Below are positions 8,448-17,122 of a stretch of 64,000 nt of DNA, piece after piece (position 1 is the first letter of the stretch; every line of letters begins with the position of its first letter). The translations under genes were made by a program, and so were the position numbers. The stretch spans positions 124,001 through 188,000 of the forward strand of contig NZ_LN929896.1 in assembly GCF_001493375.1 (NCBI RefSeq), given 5' to 3'. This stretch comes from Streptomyces specialis. Its GTDB lineage: Bacteria; Actinomycetota; Actinomycetes; Streptomycetales; Streptomycetaceae. The notes under the pieces were generated by a model. That model worked only from the letters and a program-made list of their open reading frames with translations, made no database searches and was not told where the DNA came from.

Positions 8448-8975
8448 CTATGCGAGGAACTTCTTCGGATCGAGAGCGAGCATCGCTTTCCCCTGCGCCT
8501 TGATGAAGGCGTAGTTCATTCCCCCGCCGACCACACCGCCTATCAACGGCACCAAGCGCCCCGCCGTCCTGGCCGTCAACCTCTTGGTGATCTCCAGCGC
8601 CACCTGCCTGGCGACGACGTTCGCCCCGAAGACGGCAGCCTGCGTTCCCAGTTCCACCCCCAGGGATACGGCGACTATCTTGATGAAGTCCTCGAACGAG
8701 ACCGAGTATCTGCCCGTTCTGTGATAGATCACCGCGAGGGTGACGCGGAACTGCTGCGCGATGGTGTTCGCGACGTCGGCCGGGACCCCCAGCACCGCAG
8801 TGACCGGCCCGCCGACCCCGGCCGCCACACCGGTGGTGGCCGCCAGCCAGGCGCAGTGGTCGATGTAGCTCTCGACGCCCTTCTCGTCGACGACCTCCTT
8901 GATCTTGAGTCCGTCGAGATTCTCGTGCGCGAACTTCAGCGCGCCGAGCAGTATCTCTTTGTCCATTCTGGCCAC
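8448..8975 (-). CDS. EcsC-like protein
   Basis: A 175-residue protein with the layout of the EcsC family: an N-terminal helical part, a hydrophobic Gly/Ala-rich stretch (LAATTGVAAGVGGPVTAVLG, about residues 44-63) and the C-terminal RLVPLIGGVVGGGMNYAFI motif that is typical of this family. GTG 8975 has GGAGGG seven bases upstream and is preferred to the internal ATG at 8966. EcsC-type proteins are membrane-associated and of unknown biochemical activity. It is isolated from the next gene by about 130 bases and shows no clear operon partner. Confidence 0.65.
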   Translation of the reverse strand: MARMDKEILLGALKFAHENLDGLKIKEVVDEKGVESYIDHCAWLAATTGVAAGVGGPVTAVLGVPADVANTIAQQFRVTLAVIYHRTGRYSVSFEDFIKIVAVSLGVELGTQAAVFGANVVARQVALEITKRLTARTAGRLVPLIGGVVGGGMNYAFIKAQGKAMLALDPKKFLA

Positions 8976-9107
8976 GGAATATCCCTCCGGAATCCCTCAC
9001 GTGCACCGAATACAGCCCCCGGATCTCCCGGCCATTGTGACAGGACGACCGCATGCGGCACACAGCTATGCGGGACAGTGGTCGGCAAAAAGCCACCGAT
9101 GTCACGG

Positions 9108-10781
9108 TCAGGAGATCGAAAGGGCGTTGGCCACCTCCTTGGCAGCCCATCGCGCCACTTCCTCCGCCGATTCACCCGCGACAACAGCGGCTTCCACTTG
9201 CCCCAGGATGCGCCACACCCGCCACATGTTCGGAAAGGAAGGCATCACCGGCGCCGTCCCACATATCTCGCTGTACCGTTCGATCGCGCTGTCCCGGACG
9301 CCTCCCGTTGTGCTCATGGCCACGGGGCACCCGATGTCGCTCGACAGGGCGTCCATCACGGACGGGTGACTGAGGTATTCGGCGAACAGCTCCTCCGCCG
9401 TGATCTTGTTGGCTCCTCGCCGCGACGCGACCAGGCCATGGACGAGTGCGAACGGAGTCGCCGGTGCGCCGCCCGTGAACGGGGGGACGCCGCTGACGGC
9501 GATCGGTATACCGTTCGCCCGCGCCTGGGCCAGTCCGTCCGAGGTGGTGATAAGGAAGGCACAGTCACCGCGGGCGAAGGAATCCAGCGCCTTCTCACGG
9601 TCCATCGACCGGCGCAGGACTTCGGTTCCCGCCTCACCGAGTTCGCGCAGCACGTCTAATGCCCGGACGGATTCCGGTGAAGCCAGGCCGATGACCCCTG
9701 GGTCCCAGTCACCGTGCGCATCACGGCCGAACAACCAGCCCCCCGCACTCGTGAACAGCGGCCAGATCTGAAAGGGATCTCCATGCTCCGAAACGCGCAC
9801 GGCGAGAACTTCGCTGACTCTGCCGGAGCGGAAGAGGGACCGTCCGGTGGCCGTCATCTCCTCGAATGTCGCCGGAATCTCCGGAGCCAGGGCGGTGTTG
9901 CGGACGAGAGCGACCGTGTCCACGGTCATGGGCAGGCCCCACAGACGGTTGTCGAACGTCAGAGCTCGCAGGACCCAGGGCGGGAACGCGGCACGGTGCT
10001 GGGCGGACAGAACGATGGGGTCGATCGCCTCTCGGCTGGAGAGGCTCCCGATCCAGTCATGCGGGCATATCAACCCGTCCACCACCTGCCCCGTCCCGGC
10101 CTCGGACAGGAACTGGGCCAGCGGGTCGCTGTCGACCGCCGTTTCGAACGTGATCGTCACGCCATAAGCGGCCCGGAAGTCCTCGTGGAACCGGGTCAGT
10201 ACGTCCGCCCGGTCCGGGTCGGCCCTGATACGCAAGCCGGATGGCAGTTCGATGAGCCGTCCGTGCTCGGTGCGTATCCAGCGGACGCCGGCCGCGTCGG
10301 TGAAGCTCAGCTTCACGCGGCGCACCGCACTGTCGACAAGGGAGTGGTCGTCCACCGCGATGGGGAAGAACTCCGCGTCCGCGCACGGCGGAACCACGGG
10401 GAACTGCGTCTTAGCGGCGTCCCCATGCATGTCAGGGTCAAGAATCGTCAGGTGTGCCTGATATACGGGGGTCTCCGAAGCGTTGCAGACGTAGGCGCCC
10501 CACCGACCGTCCTTACTGCCCCACCAGACCGACACGAGAGCAGCCTGCGTCCGTCGGCTGTAAGCGACTTGGGCGTGCCTCTCCAGCATGTTCACCCGGT
10601 CCCGCTCGGACTCGATCGAGTAGGTCCGGCGAGCCGCCACCGCAGCGATCGCGGCGAAGACCAGAGCCAGCACTGTCGCCACGGACGAGATCCAGCTCGG
10701 GACATCACCCCAGGCGGAAGCCAGGACTCGGACCGCCTCCTGGGAAGCGCCCGCATCTTCAGCCCCACGGAAACGCACCAT
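9108..10781 (-). CDS. Single-TM protein with a C-terminal solute-binding-like domain
   Basis: ATG 10781 with an upstream GGGGGG is chosen; the frame extends upstream to 11033 but without a better start. The 557-residue product has one hydrophobic segment (about residues 26-47) followed by ARRTYSIESERDR, a middle beta-rich region (about 65-190, ending LSFTDAAGVRWIR), and a C-terminal part with hallmarks of family 1 extracellular solute-binding proteins: ALTFDNRLWGLPMTVDTVALVRN and MPSFPNMWRVW. No lipobox or cleavable signal peptide is seen and no ABC permease genes are adjacent. The charge pattern predicts a cytoplasmic C-terminus, which is the opposite of a normal binding protein. Function is unknown. 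Divergent to a DUF4231 gene. Confidence 0.7.
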   Translation of the reverse strand: MVRFRGAEDAGASQEAVRVLASAWGDVPSWISSVATVLALVFAAIAAVAARRTYSIESERDRVNMLERHAQVAYSRRTQAALVSVWWGSKDGRWGAYVCNASETPVYQAHLTILDPDMHGDAAKTQFPVVPPCADAEFFPIAVDDHSLVDSAVRRVKLSFTDAAGVRWIRTEHGRLIELPSGLRIRADPDRADVLTRFHEDFRAAYGVTITFETAVDSDPLAQFLSEAGTGQVVDGLICPHDWIGSLSSREAIDPIVLSAQHRAAFPPWVLRALTFDNRLWGLPMTVDTVALVRNTALAPEIPATFEEMTATGRSLFRSGRVSEVLAVRVSEHGDPFQIWPLFTSAGGWLFGRDAHGDWDPGVIGLASPESVRALDVLRELGEAGTEVLRRSMDREKALDSFARGDCAFLITTSDGLAQARANGIPIAVSGVPPFTGGAPATPFALVHGLVASRRGANKITAEELFAEYLSHPSVMDALSSDIGCPVAMSTTGGVRDSAIERYSEICGTAPVMPSFPNMWRVWRILGQVEAAVVAGESAEEVARWAAKEVANALSIS

Positions 10782-11109
10782 ATCCCCCCATGGACGGAAC
10801 GCTGATGGCAGCAGTATGGCGCCTATGTCATTCGTTCGGAGGAAAGTTGAGAAACCACTGCCCGGCGCGCGCCGGACCCCGGCAACCGCCTCCCACGGCC
10901 GACCGCCGGGCCAGGGCATGCCGGACCATGTGATCAAGGATTTACCGTTCCCATACTTGATCAGTAAAGGACAGGATGCGATCTTTTGCGCTCCAGACCG
11001 ATCAACATGATGTTCCTCGCCTGGCATCTTCACGGCTCGGTATCATGTGATGTTCGCCGGGAACCGGCCGGTTCTCGCGCGTACACCACAACGCCGAATG
11101 AGGGGGACG
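10782..11109. promoter_or_regulatory. Divergent intergenic region with an 8-bp inverted repeat
   Basis: This 328-base region separates the solute-binding-like gene and the DUF4231 gene. It has lower GC content than its flanks and holds TGATCAAG (10931-10938) and its exact complement CTTGATCA (10956-10963) 17 bases apart, about 150 bases from each start. The half-site spacing of 25 bases is right for a dimeric repressor on one DNA face. No other gene was recognised here. Confidence 0.45.
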
Positions 11110-11982
11110 ATGACATCAGGTTCGGGCGGACGACCGGGCACGCCGTACCCAGCGGGGCTGTCGGAAGAGGAAGAGCGGGAGTTACAGGCGTCCTACCGCG
11201 GGTTCGCCAAGACCTTCGACGAGGCAGAGAACGACCTGAAGGTCGCGCGCGGTCGGCAACGGATCTATCTGCTGAGCCAGCTCGGTACAGCCACCCTGAC
11301 ATTCCTGCTCGGTTACACCGTGATCGTCGGTCTGTGGCAGGACCAACCGTTCGCGACCCGATACGCCGGGTTGGTCATCGTGGTAGGCGTATGGGCGGGT
11401 ATGGGCCGCCTCTTCTGGATCAATCGCAATCGGATCGTCGAGAAGAACGCACAGCTCCGCAATGCTCTTTTCGACCGCCAGACGGCTGCGGCGAAACTTC
11501 CCCTGGACTCCCCGTCGGGACTGAGAATTTATCGTGAGGCGTCTCTCGATCTGATCGAGCAGTACCGCAAGGGGGCGGCCAGGAACCGCCGCGTGCACAA
11601 CTTCTTCCAGGTGGTCATCATCACGGGATCGATCACGACCTCGACCTTGACCGCCATGAACGAGGGATCGAACCTCGCTCTCCGGATCGTGACTTCGGCA
11701 CTGAGCGCGCTTGTAGGCGTATCGGCGGGCATCACCGGTTACTTCAAGTTCCGGGAACGCGGCTACAACCTGCAGTCAACGGCCGACGACATCGAGAAGC
11801 ACTACAACGCTTCACAGTTCATGCTGGACGAGTACGCCGCTGCCGACGCCGCTCATCCGCTCACGGAACATGAACGCCTGCGCATGTTCGCCCGGTTCGT
11901 GGAACGTTTGAAGGAAGAGCAGCGTAAACGGGAGCTACAGCTCGAGCAGCAGAGTTCCGTTCGTGACGACCGAAGTTCCTGA
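11110..11982 (+). CDS. DUF4231 domain protein (two-TM, SLATT-like)
   Basis: ATG 11110 follows AGGGGGAC (11101-11107). The 290-residue product has an N-terminal helical segment with SEEEERELQASYRGF, a TM pair at about residues 57-73 and 84-100, and a second hydrophobic pair at about 160-215 (VVIITGSITTSTLTAM; ALSALVGVSAGITGYF), then FRERGYNLQSTADDIEKHY and a charged C-terminal helix. This is the DUF4231 pattern. DUF4231 proteins resemble the SLATT two-TM proteins predicted to act as membrane effectors in conflict systems; that role is not shown here. The paired divergent gene may be a partner. Confidence 0.7.
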   Translation: MTSGSGGRPGTPYPAGLSEEEERELQASYRGFAKTFDEAENDLKVARGRQRIYLLSQLGTATLTFLLGYTVIVGLWQDQPFATRYAGLVIVVGVWAGMGRLFWINRNRIVEKNAQLRNALFDRQTAAAKLPLDSPSGLRIYREASLDLIEQYRKGAARNRRVHNFFQVVIITGSITTSTLTAMNEGSNLALRIVTSALSALVGVSAGITGYFKFRERGYNLQSTADDIEKHYNASQFMLDEYAAADAAHPLTEHERLRMFARFVERLKEEQRKRELQLEQQSSVRDDRSS

Positions 11983-12227
11983 CGGAACCCGTCCCACGCC
12001 GCACCCGGCATGTCGGCCGCACCGGAAACGGCTGCCGCCACGACCACATCCTCGCCTCGGACGCCATCTCCCACCTGATCGACGAATGGGCCTACGATCA
12101 CGAACCACTCGGCTATGCGGGCCACTTCGCGCATCACCGTCGTCGACTCATCGGTAATGCCCGACCAAACCACCACACCGGCAGGAGACACTCTCTTCGC
12201 CGCCCCACCCCCCTCAAAGATCGGTGA
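11983..12227 (+). pseudogene. Possible remnant of a small gene upstream of the MazG-like gene
   Basis: From about 12025 to a TGA at 12225-12227 one frame reads a protein-like segment (NGCRHDHILASDAISHLIDE, then EWAYDHEPLGYAGHF). It has no ATG or GTG start and its stop lies just before the MazG-like start. It may be the tail of a disrupted gene. I do not recognise a family. Confidence 0.25.
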
Positions 12228-12231
12228 GCAT

Positions 12232-12546
12232 ATGGACCGGGCGACCTGGCAGACGATCGACCGCCTTGTCGAGTGGCTGGACGCGAACAGCACCAACAGC
12301 CCCGACGTGACCCGGCTGTTGCGCGTCCTGAAGATCCAGGAGGAGGCGGGCGAGGTCGCCGAGGCCGTACACGGCGCGATGGGCTCCAACCCCCGCAAGG
12401 GCGCCTCCCACACCTGGGCCGACGTCGAGAAGGAGCTGTGCGACGTGATCCTCACCGGCATGGTCGCCCTCACGACGCTCACCCCGGACGCACAGGCACG
12501 CTTCGACCGCCACCTCACCACGGTGGCCGCACGCTCCCTGACCTGA
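12232..12546 (+). CDS. MazG-like family protein
   Basis: ATG 12232 is chosen because GGTGAG stands just before it and the family homology starts there; the frame is open upstream to 12115 with low-complexity codons. The 104-residue product carries the MazG-type segment KIQEEAGEVAEAVHGA followed by VEKELCDVILTGMVAL, i.e. the EExxE and ExxD acidic residues that bind Mg in all-alpha NTP pyrophosphatases. Such proteins hydrolyse nucleoside triphosphates. Single-domain forms are common in Streptomyces and have no fixed pathway. It is not clearly co-transcribed with either neighbour. Confidence 0.75.
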   Translation: MDRATWQTIDRLVEWLDANSTNSPDVTRLLRVLKIQEEAGEVAEAVHGAMGSNPRKGASHTWADVEKELCDVILTGMVALTTLTPDAQARFDRHLTTVAARSLT

Positions 12547-12632
12547 CAGGCGAAGCACACGGCCGTCGAACCGAGGCGCACCCGCCCGTAGCCGCCTCGC
12601 CCCTGACTGGGCCTCCGGGCTCCGAACTCCCT

Positions 12633-13943
12633 TCAGGCCGCCTGCACCAGAGCGCTCGCGCGCTCGTTGAAGTCGGCGACCAGCCGATGCCGGCCGAACG
12701 GGACCATGCGCCTCCGCAGGTCCTCGACCGTCTCGACGCAGCGCGACGATTTGACCTGCGCGGTCAACGCCAGCATCTTCAGGCCGGCCGCGTGAGCCCC
12801 GTCCAGATCACGTCGTTGAAGATGCGCCACCGCCAACGCGGCCTGCGACATGGCGCCCCGGCGGGCGCGCCGCTGCTGCTTGGCGGCGTTGATCGACAGT
12901 CGCGCGTGTTCTTCCGCCGCATCGGCGTCGTCCAGGTCCCGGAAGGTGTTCGCGTGCTCACCGTGCAGGTACGCGACGTCGATGAACGCCGCCCAGGCGG
13001 GCTCTTCTTCCAGCCGCGCCCTCCCGTGCGCGGCCTCGGACCGGGCGACGGCCCGCGCAGCCGCCGCCTTGTCACCGAGCAGCGCGAGGGCACGGGCCTC
13101 GAGACACCACAAGTCCGCCAAGCACGCCGGGGAATCGGCGTGCGCGAGTCCCTGCCGTCCGGCCTGCGCCAGTCGTCGGCCCTCGGCCGGATTGCCGAGC
13201 AATGTCGCCTGATCCGCCATCCCCGCCAGGATGTGGGCCCCGAGCGCCGCGTCCCGGGACTCCTCGGCCAGCCTCAGCGCCTGGATGAGGTAGCGCTGAG
13301 CAGTGCCGTGCTCGCCGTTGTCGTAGGCCATCCACCCGAGCAGGTAGGTCTGTTCGGCTGCCGCCTCGCACAACGCTCTGCGCACGTCCTCGGAATGGGT
13401 GCGGCGCAGCAGCGGATACACGTACTGGGTCAGATACTCGGCCAGGATCAGCCGTCCCGACCCGCCTCCCTCGAGAACGTCCATGCGCTGAAACGTCGTG
13501 AACATGTTTCTGACGGCGGTGACATCCTCGAGGCGCACACGCGGACCCGGCTCCGGCTCTTGATCGAGAGTGTTCACGAGCCAGTCCCGCGAGGGCCCCA
13601 CCCCGGCAGCCGCCGCAAACGGGGCGACTGCAAGCAACTTGCGACGGTCCACGTCCATTCTCCCCAACTCGGCAACGGCTTCCAGCGAGTCCGGCCCTCC
13701 CAGCAGTGCTCGGTTCCTTTCATCGTCGGTTATAGGCGCGGGCGTTGGGAGCTGGCCCTGTCCTGCTTCGGAGTCTTCCGGCCATTCCTCGCGGGGGATC
13801 GTCGGGACGACATCCCGCCAGGCGCCCCGCACTTGGCGTGAGCCGTCATGGGGCGACGAGCAGAGTCCCGCCGGACCCGCGCATGGGGCCAGCGCCCGAC
13901 GCACGCGCCGTCCTCCGCATGTGGCGCGACGGCGAGTCCGCAT
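12633..13943 (-). CDS. TPR-rich regulator-like protein without a visible HTH
   Basis: From MDVDRRKLLAVAPFAAAAG onward this is the C-terminal part of the XRE/TPR regulators common in Streptomyces: VRNMFTTFQRMDVLEGGG, TYLLGWMAYDNGEHGTAQRY, ALRLAEESRDAALGAHILAG and several helix-pair repeats. Such proteins normally start with an XRE helix-turn-helix. Here the codons upstream of about 13800 are Arg/Gly/Pro-rich, and only some 40 bases separate this gene from the AIG2-like gene, so there is no room for the HTH. The N-terminus has probably been lost by rearrangement; the start at 13943 is uncertain. The first credible part is VVPTIPREEW. Confidence 0.55.
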   Translation of the reverse strand: MRTRRRATCGGRRVRRALAPCAGPAGLCSSPHDGSRQVRGAWRDVVPTIPREEWPEDSEAGQGQLPTPAPITDDERNRALLGGPDSLEAVAELGRMDVDRRKLLAVAPFAAAAGVGPSRDWLVNTLDQEPEPGPRVRLEDVTAVRNMFTTFQRMDVLEGGGSGRLILAEYLTQYVYPLLRRTHSEDVRRALCEAAAEQTYLLGWMAYDNGEHGTAQRYLIQALRLAEESRDAALGAHILAGMADQATLLGNPAEGRRLAQAGRQGLAHADSPACLADLWCLEARALALLGDKAAAARAVARSEAAHGRARLEEEPAWAAFIDVAYLHGEHANTFRDLDDADAAEEHARLSINAAKQQRRARRGAMSQAALAVAHLQRRDLDGAHAAGLKMLALTAQVKSSRCVETVEDLRRRMVPFGRHRLVADFNERASALVQAA

Positions 13944-13984
13944 GCACCGGGACGACTACATCCTCGAAAGGCTCGCAGGACACG

Positions 13985-14476
13985 TCACTGTCCAAGGCAC
14001 CCCGCCCGGCGAGCCGCGATGCCCGCGCATCGGGCGGCATAGGCGTCCAAGTGGCGGGCGGTGAACTCGGTGGCGTTCCAGTTCCCCGGCAGTGTCTCCT
14101 CGCCCGGCCAGACATACGCCCAGCCAAGTCCACCGCCGACAAGGGGAAGTCGCCGCAGTTCGTACCGGTCGTCCTCGAAGTCGTCGAGCATCTGCCACTC
14201 GGCAGGTGTGAGGTCATCGAGCAGGAGCCCGTCCGTCACCTGATCGGCGAGGACGAGCCCCGGGTAGACCCGGCCGACGAGCGCGGCAGCACGCCAACCA
14301 TGCGCGGAAACGGGCCTGCTGTGCGGAACGCGGCCCAGCAACGCCCGGAGCACCTCCGGAAACTGGAGCGTCCCGTAGACGAACAGCACATCCGGGCTCG
14401 CCGGAAGCGCGCCGAGACGGCCGGAGCCACCCGAGTCTGTGGCGAGCGGAGCCTTCTCTTCCGATGTATGGGCCAT
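13985..14476 (-). CDS. AIG2-like / gamma-glutamylcyclotransferase family protein
   Basis: The product shows the GGCT-fold signature VFVYGTLQFPEVLRALLG-like stretch (residues about 31-48) with the YGTL dipeptide-binding loop, then LVGRVYPGLVLA and a conserved acidic residue in PAEWQMLDDFEDDRYE. These enzymes or their relatives cleave gamma-glutamyl amines or peptides to give pyroglutamate. Length (163 residues) is normal. ATG 14476 is preceded by TTGAGGT. Upstream is a divergent HAD phosphatase gene. Physiological substrate is unknown. Confidence 0.75.
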   Translation of the reverse strand: MAHTSEEKAPLATDSGGSGRLGALPASPDVLFVYGTLQFPEVLRALLGRVPHSRPVSAHGWRAAALVGRVYPGLVLADQVTDGLLLDDLTPAEWQMLDDFEDDRYELRRLPLVGGGLGWAYVWPGEETLPGNWNATEFTARHLDAYAARCAGIAARRAGCLGQ

Positions 14477-14760
14477 GGGTACCTCAAGGTGATGTGTCGG
14501 CGCGAGGGACGCACAGCGCGTCGTGGATGCATCCGTTCTCTACCCAGTGCCACCGTAACGGCAGCCCGGGGACTGGAGAAGCGGCATTCAGCGACACCGC
14601 GCCGGAGCGCCGCGGAAGGGCCGATGAGAGGCCGCCAGAGAGGCAGTCGAGAGACGCGGACTACGACTCGACCGGCTAACAATAGGGTCGTCGGTCGGCT
14701 GACAAGCGGCCAGAAAGGCCTCAGTGGCAGCACGTGGCCACGCTGGCGGAATGGAGGACC
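14477..14760. other. Divergent promoter region of the AIG2-like and HAD genes
   Basis: Non-coding on both strands as far as I can tell. It contains CACCGTAACGGC (14549-14560), which reappears at 16811-16822 upstream of the XRE/TPR regulator; on the minus strand this reads GTTACGGTG and includes a TACGGT that could serve as a -10 box. Confidence 0.3.
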
Positions 14761-15342
14761 ATGTACCCGGAGGTCAGTGCGTACGGGGCAGTGATCGCGG
14801 ACTGGGACGGAACCTTGGTCGACAGCCAGCCCTTGAACTTCAAGTGCCTCGCCGCTGCTTTGGAGCCCCACGGCGTCGTTCTGCGGCAGGACTGGTATCG
14901 GCAGCGGTTGGGGGTGTCGGGGGAGGATTTGCTGCGGGAGCTCGACGTGCGGGCGGATGCGCGGATGATTCTTGAGGATTGTGGCGAGCTGATCATGCGA
15001 GACGTGGCCTCATTGCGGACTTACCCCCTCATCGTCGGGTGGATCGAGCGAGCACGGGAGGCCGGGTTGCGGTGTGCCGTCGCCTCGGGCGGCGGCGGCT
15101 CAGTGGTGCGGGCGGGGCTCGCGGCGACAGGGCTCGTCGGGTTGTTCGATGTCGTGGTGACTCGCGAGGACGCCCCTCGGGGAAAGCCGGCCCCGGACCT
15201 GTTCCTCGAAGCCGCGCGAAGGCTGGCGATCCCTCCAATTCGCTGCCTGGTCATCGAGGACGCTGACGAGGGCATCGACGCCGCGCGGGCAGCGGGCATG
15301 GACGTGGTGGATGTCCGCCCGTTCGTGGAGTCGTCCTGGTGA
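14761..15342 (+). CDS. HAD family phosphatase (beta-phosphoglucomutase-like)
   Basis: ATG 14761 with GGAGG upstream; a GTG nine codons earlier is less likely. Motif I is DWDGTLVDS near residue 15, motif II is CAVASGGGGS near 105, the motif III lysine lies in GKPAPDLFLEAA and motif IV is VIEDADEGIDAA, all in usual order. This is a subfamily IA HAD enzyme with a helical cap (residues about 25-90), acting on a small phosphomonoester or as a phosphomutase. Substrate cannot be derived from sequence. The gene stands alone between two divergent/convergent regulatory genes. Confidence 0.8.
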   Translation: MYPEVSAYGAVIADWDGTLVDSQPLNFKCLAAALEPHGVVLRQDWYRQRLGVSGEDLLRELDVRADARMILEDCGELIMRDVASLRTYPLIVGWIERAREAGLRCAVASGGGGSVVRAGLAATGLVGLFDVVVTREDAPRGKPAPDLFLEAARRLAIPPIRCLVIEDADEGIDAARAAGMDVVDVRPFVESSW

Positions 15343-15353
15343 AGCGGCTGGCG

Positions 15354-16781
15354 TCAGCTCGTGAGCGTGCGCAGTTCTTCCCCGAATGACCGGACTTCCG
15401 CAAGCGTGGAGTAGCGGTGCAAGAGACTGCGCCGAAGCTGCGTCGCGCGGTCGCGGACAGACTGCACCAAGCGGTCGCCGTCAAACGCACGACGTGCGAC
15501 GGCGATCGCCGCGTCGGGTTCATCCTGCGCGGTGTGGGCGAGCGCCAGATCAAGCTGGGCGATGGCCAACCGAGTCGGTGCTCGATGGGGGCTGGGGGTC
15601 GCCTCGTAGTGCTCAATGGCCTGAACGGCCGCCACCTGGGCACGCGCGTGATCGCCCAGCCAGATGTAAGAGGACGCGTCGTAGGACAGAACACGGACTA
15701 GGTCCACGGAGAACAAGCCAGCGCCATGCAGGGCAATGTGCTCACCATAGCGATGCACAACGGTGGCCGCCTCGGTGTAGGCCTCACCGTTACCAATGCG
15801 AGCGTGTGCCCTGGCGAGCTGCGCGGACAGCCGAATGTGCGCGTTGCTGTTTCGCGGAGCCACGGCCAAGCCGCGGGTTGCGGCGGTCAGAGCATCAAGC
15901 GGCCGGTTGTCGTACAGGGCGTCCGAAGCCCTGACGTCCTCGGCCCAAGCGCACACTTCCAAGGACTGGGCTTGCTCGCCCTGATGCCAGGCGTCGTCGC
16001 ACAGCGCCGCTACGAGGTCCCGGCGCCCCATGTCATGTGCGATCCAGGCCATGATGACCGACAGCATCCCGGCGTGATGGGCGATATCGCGTCCCTCGCG
16101 CAGCGTATGGCGGTGCTCTCTAAGCCCGAAGGCACGATGGCGGTTCGCGGCCACGACCGGCCATAGCTCAAGCGGCGCATGAGCTTGGTAAGCGGCTGCC
16201 AGTTGATGCACGGCGAGTTCCAAGGACTCGATCTCCCCGGCCGGGAGTTCCGTATGGGTCGCTTGCCGGGTGTAATGCCGAACGGTGTCGGCGCTGACAG
16301 ATTCAGGAGCCGTCATCGGGCTCAAAGCGGTTCCACCGAGGATGGTGAGCGCGCTGCGTCGGTTCGTAGGATCACCTGCTTCGCCAGGCGCCGCCGCTAC
16401 TGACGGCGCAAACGGGATAGGGGACGGGATTTCGACCGCTGTCCCTGGAGTACCGGGCAGCGTGCGTGCCTTCACGCTCTGCGAGGCGTGGACCTTCTCC
16501 GTGTCAATGGCAGCCGGAGGGAGGAACCCGAGTTCCGCCACGGGCCGTTGAAAAAACATCTCCAGGACTCGCTGACTCAGCGGGTGGGGCATGGGCGGGT
16601 TCGCCTTCTCCCACTTCCTGTACTGCCGAAGACTGAAGGTCGCGCGCCTCGCGATCTCCCCCTCGGCGTACATACGGTCCGCACACGCCTGAAGATCCCC
16701 GACGATCTCCTCCTGCGTGCGTTTCCTCCCGGTGCGCAGACGTCGCAGCGAGACGTTGACGCCCTCGTTCGCCACCACCAT
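15354..16781 (-). CDS. XRE-family regulator with TPR-like C-terminus
   Basis: ATG 16781 with GAGAGGT upstream. The first 75 residues form a helix-turn-helix-type domain (SLRRLRTGRKRTQEEIVGDL to SLRQYRKWEKANPPM), followed by a Pro/Ala linker (about 95-140) and a helical repeat region containing NRHRAFGLREHRHTLREG, AWIAHDMGRRDLVAALCDDA and LDLALAHTAQDEPDAAIAVA. This layout is that of Streptomyces helical-repeat regulators that may sense peptides or small ligands. It is convergent with the HAD gene, 11 bases apart. Upstream lies a candidate operator hairpin (16821-16843). Confidence 0.7.
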   Translation of the reverse strand: MVVANEGVNVSLRRLRTGRKRTQEEIVGDLQACADRMYAEGEIARRATFSLRQYRKWEKANPPMPHPLSQRVLEMFFQRPVAELGFLPPAAIDTEKVHASQSVKARTLPGTPGTAVEIPSPIPFAPSVAAAPGEAGDPTNRRSALTILGGTALSPMTAPESVSADTVRHYTRQATHTELPAGEIESLELAVHQLAAAYQAHAPLELWPVVAANRHRAFGLREHRHTLREGRDIAHHAGMLSVIMAWIAHDMGRRDLVAALCDDAWHQGEQAQSLEVCAWAEDVRASDALYDNRPLDALTAATRGLAVAPRNSNAHIRLSAQLARAHARIGNGEAYTEAATVVHRYGEHIALHGAGLFSVDLVRVLSYDASSYIWLGDHARAQVAAVQAIEHYEATPSPHRAPTRLAIAQLDLALAHTAQDEPDAAIAVARRAFDGDRLVQSVRDRATQLRRSLLHRYSTLAEVRSFGEELRTLTS

Positions 16782-17020
16782 CGGTACCTCTCGGTTCTCT
16801 CACCTGGTCTCACCGTAACGGCTCTCCCCAGCCCGGGGAGAGCACTTGTGCCGGGCAGGGGCGCCAACGCACGCAAAGGGCCGGTCGAGGGCCGGTGAAG
16901 GGCCTCCAGAAGGCAGGTGGAAAGACCTGTTCACACCCTCAGGACTTTCGCTGCACTAGGTGACGAGACACACACCATGCGTGCTGGCCAGAGTGGGTCG
17001 GCTACAGGAGGGAGCTGCTG
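16782..17020. promoter_or_regulatory. Divergent promoter region with inverted repeat GCTCTCCCC-N5-GGGGAGAGC
   Basis: A perfect 9-bp inverted repeat (16821-16829 and 16835-16843) lies 40-62 bases upstream of the XRE/TPR regulator start, next to CACCGTAACGGC (16811-16822), also found at 14549. Because it sits before the gene and not after it, an operator for this regulator is more likely than a terminator. No gene was found up to 17020. Confidence 0.45.
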
Positions 17021-17122
17021 ATGGTGATGCGTACCGCGCCACTGGGGGATCGCGTGTTGACCACACGGCTCGCCCGTGCCGCAGCGGTACCGGGAGCCGC
17101 GTTCGGGGAGGGGGCCTGGTGA
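17021..17122 (+). CDS. Small protein, 33 residues, upstream of the ATPase gene
   Basis: ATG 17021 has AGGAGGG seven bases upstream, an excellent site. The product starts MVMRTAPLGDRVLTTRLARA and ends in GAW; its TGA overlaps the GTG of the following ATPase gene (17119), so the two are probably translated together. It is basic and has no recognised domain. Small coupled genes like this precede several Streptomyces anti-sigma-type ATPases. Confidence 0.45.
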   Translation: MVMRTAPLGDRVLTTRLARAAAVPGAAFGEGAW

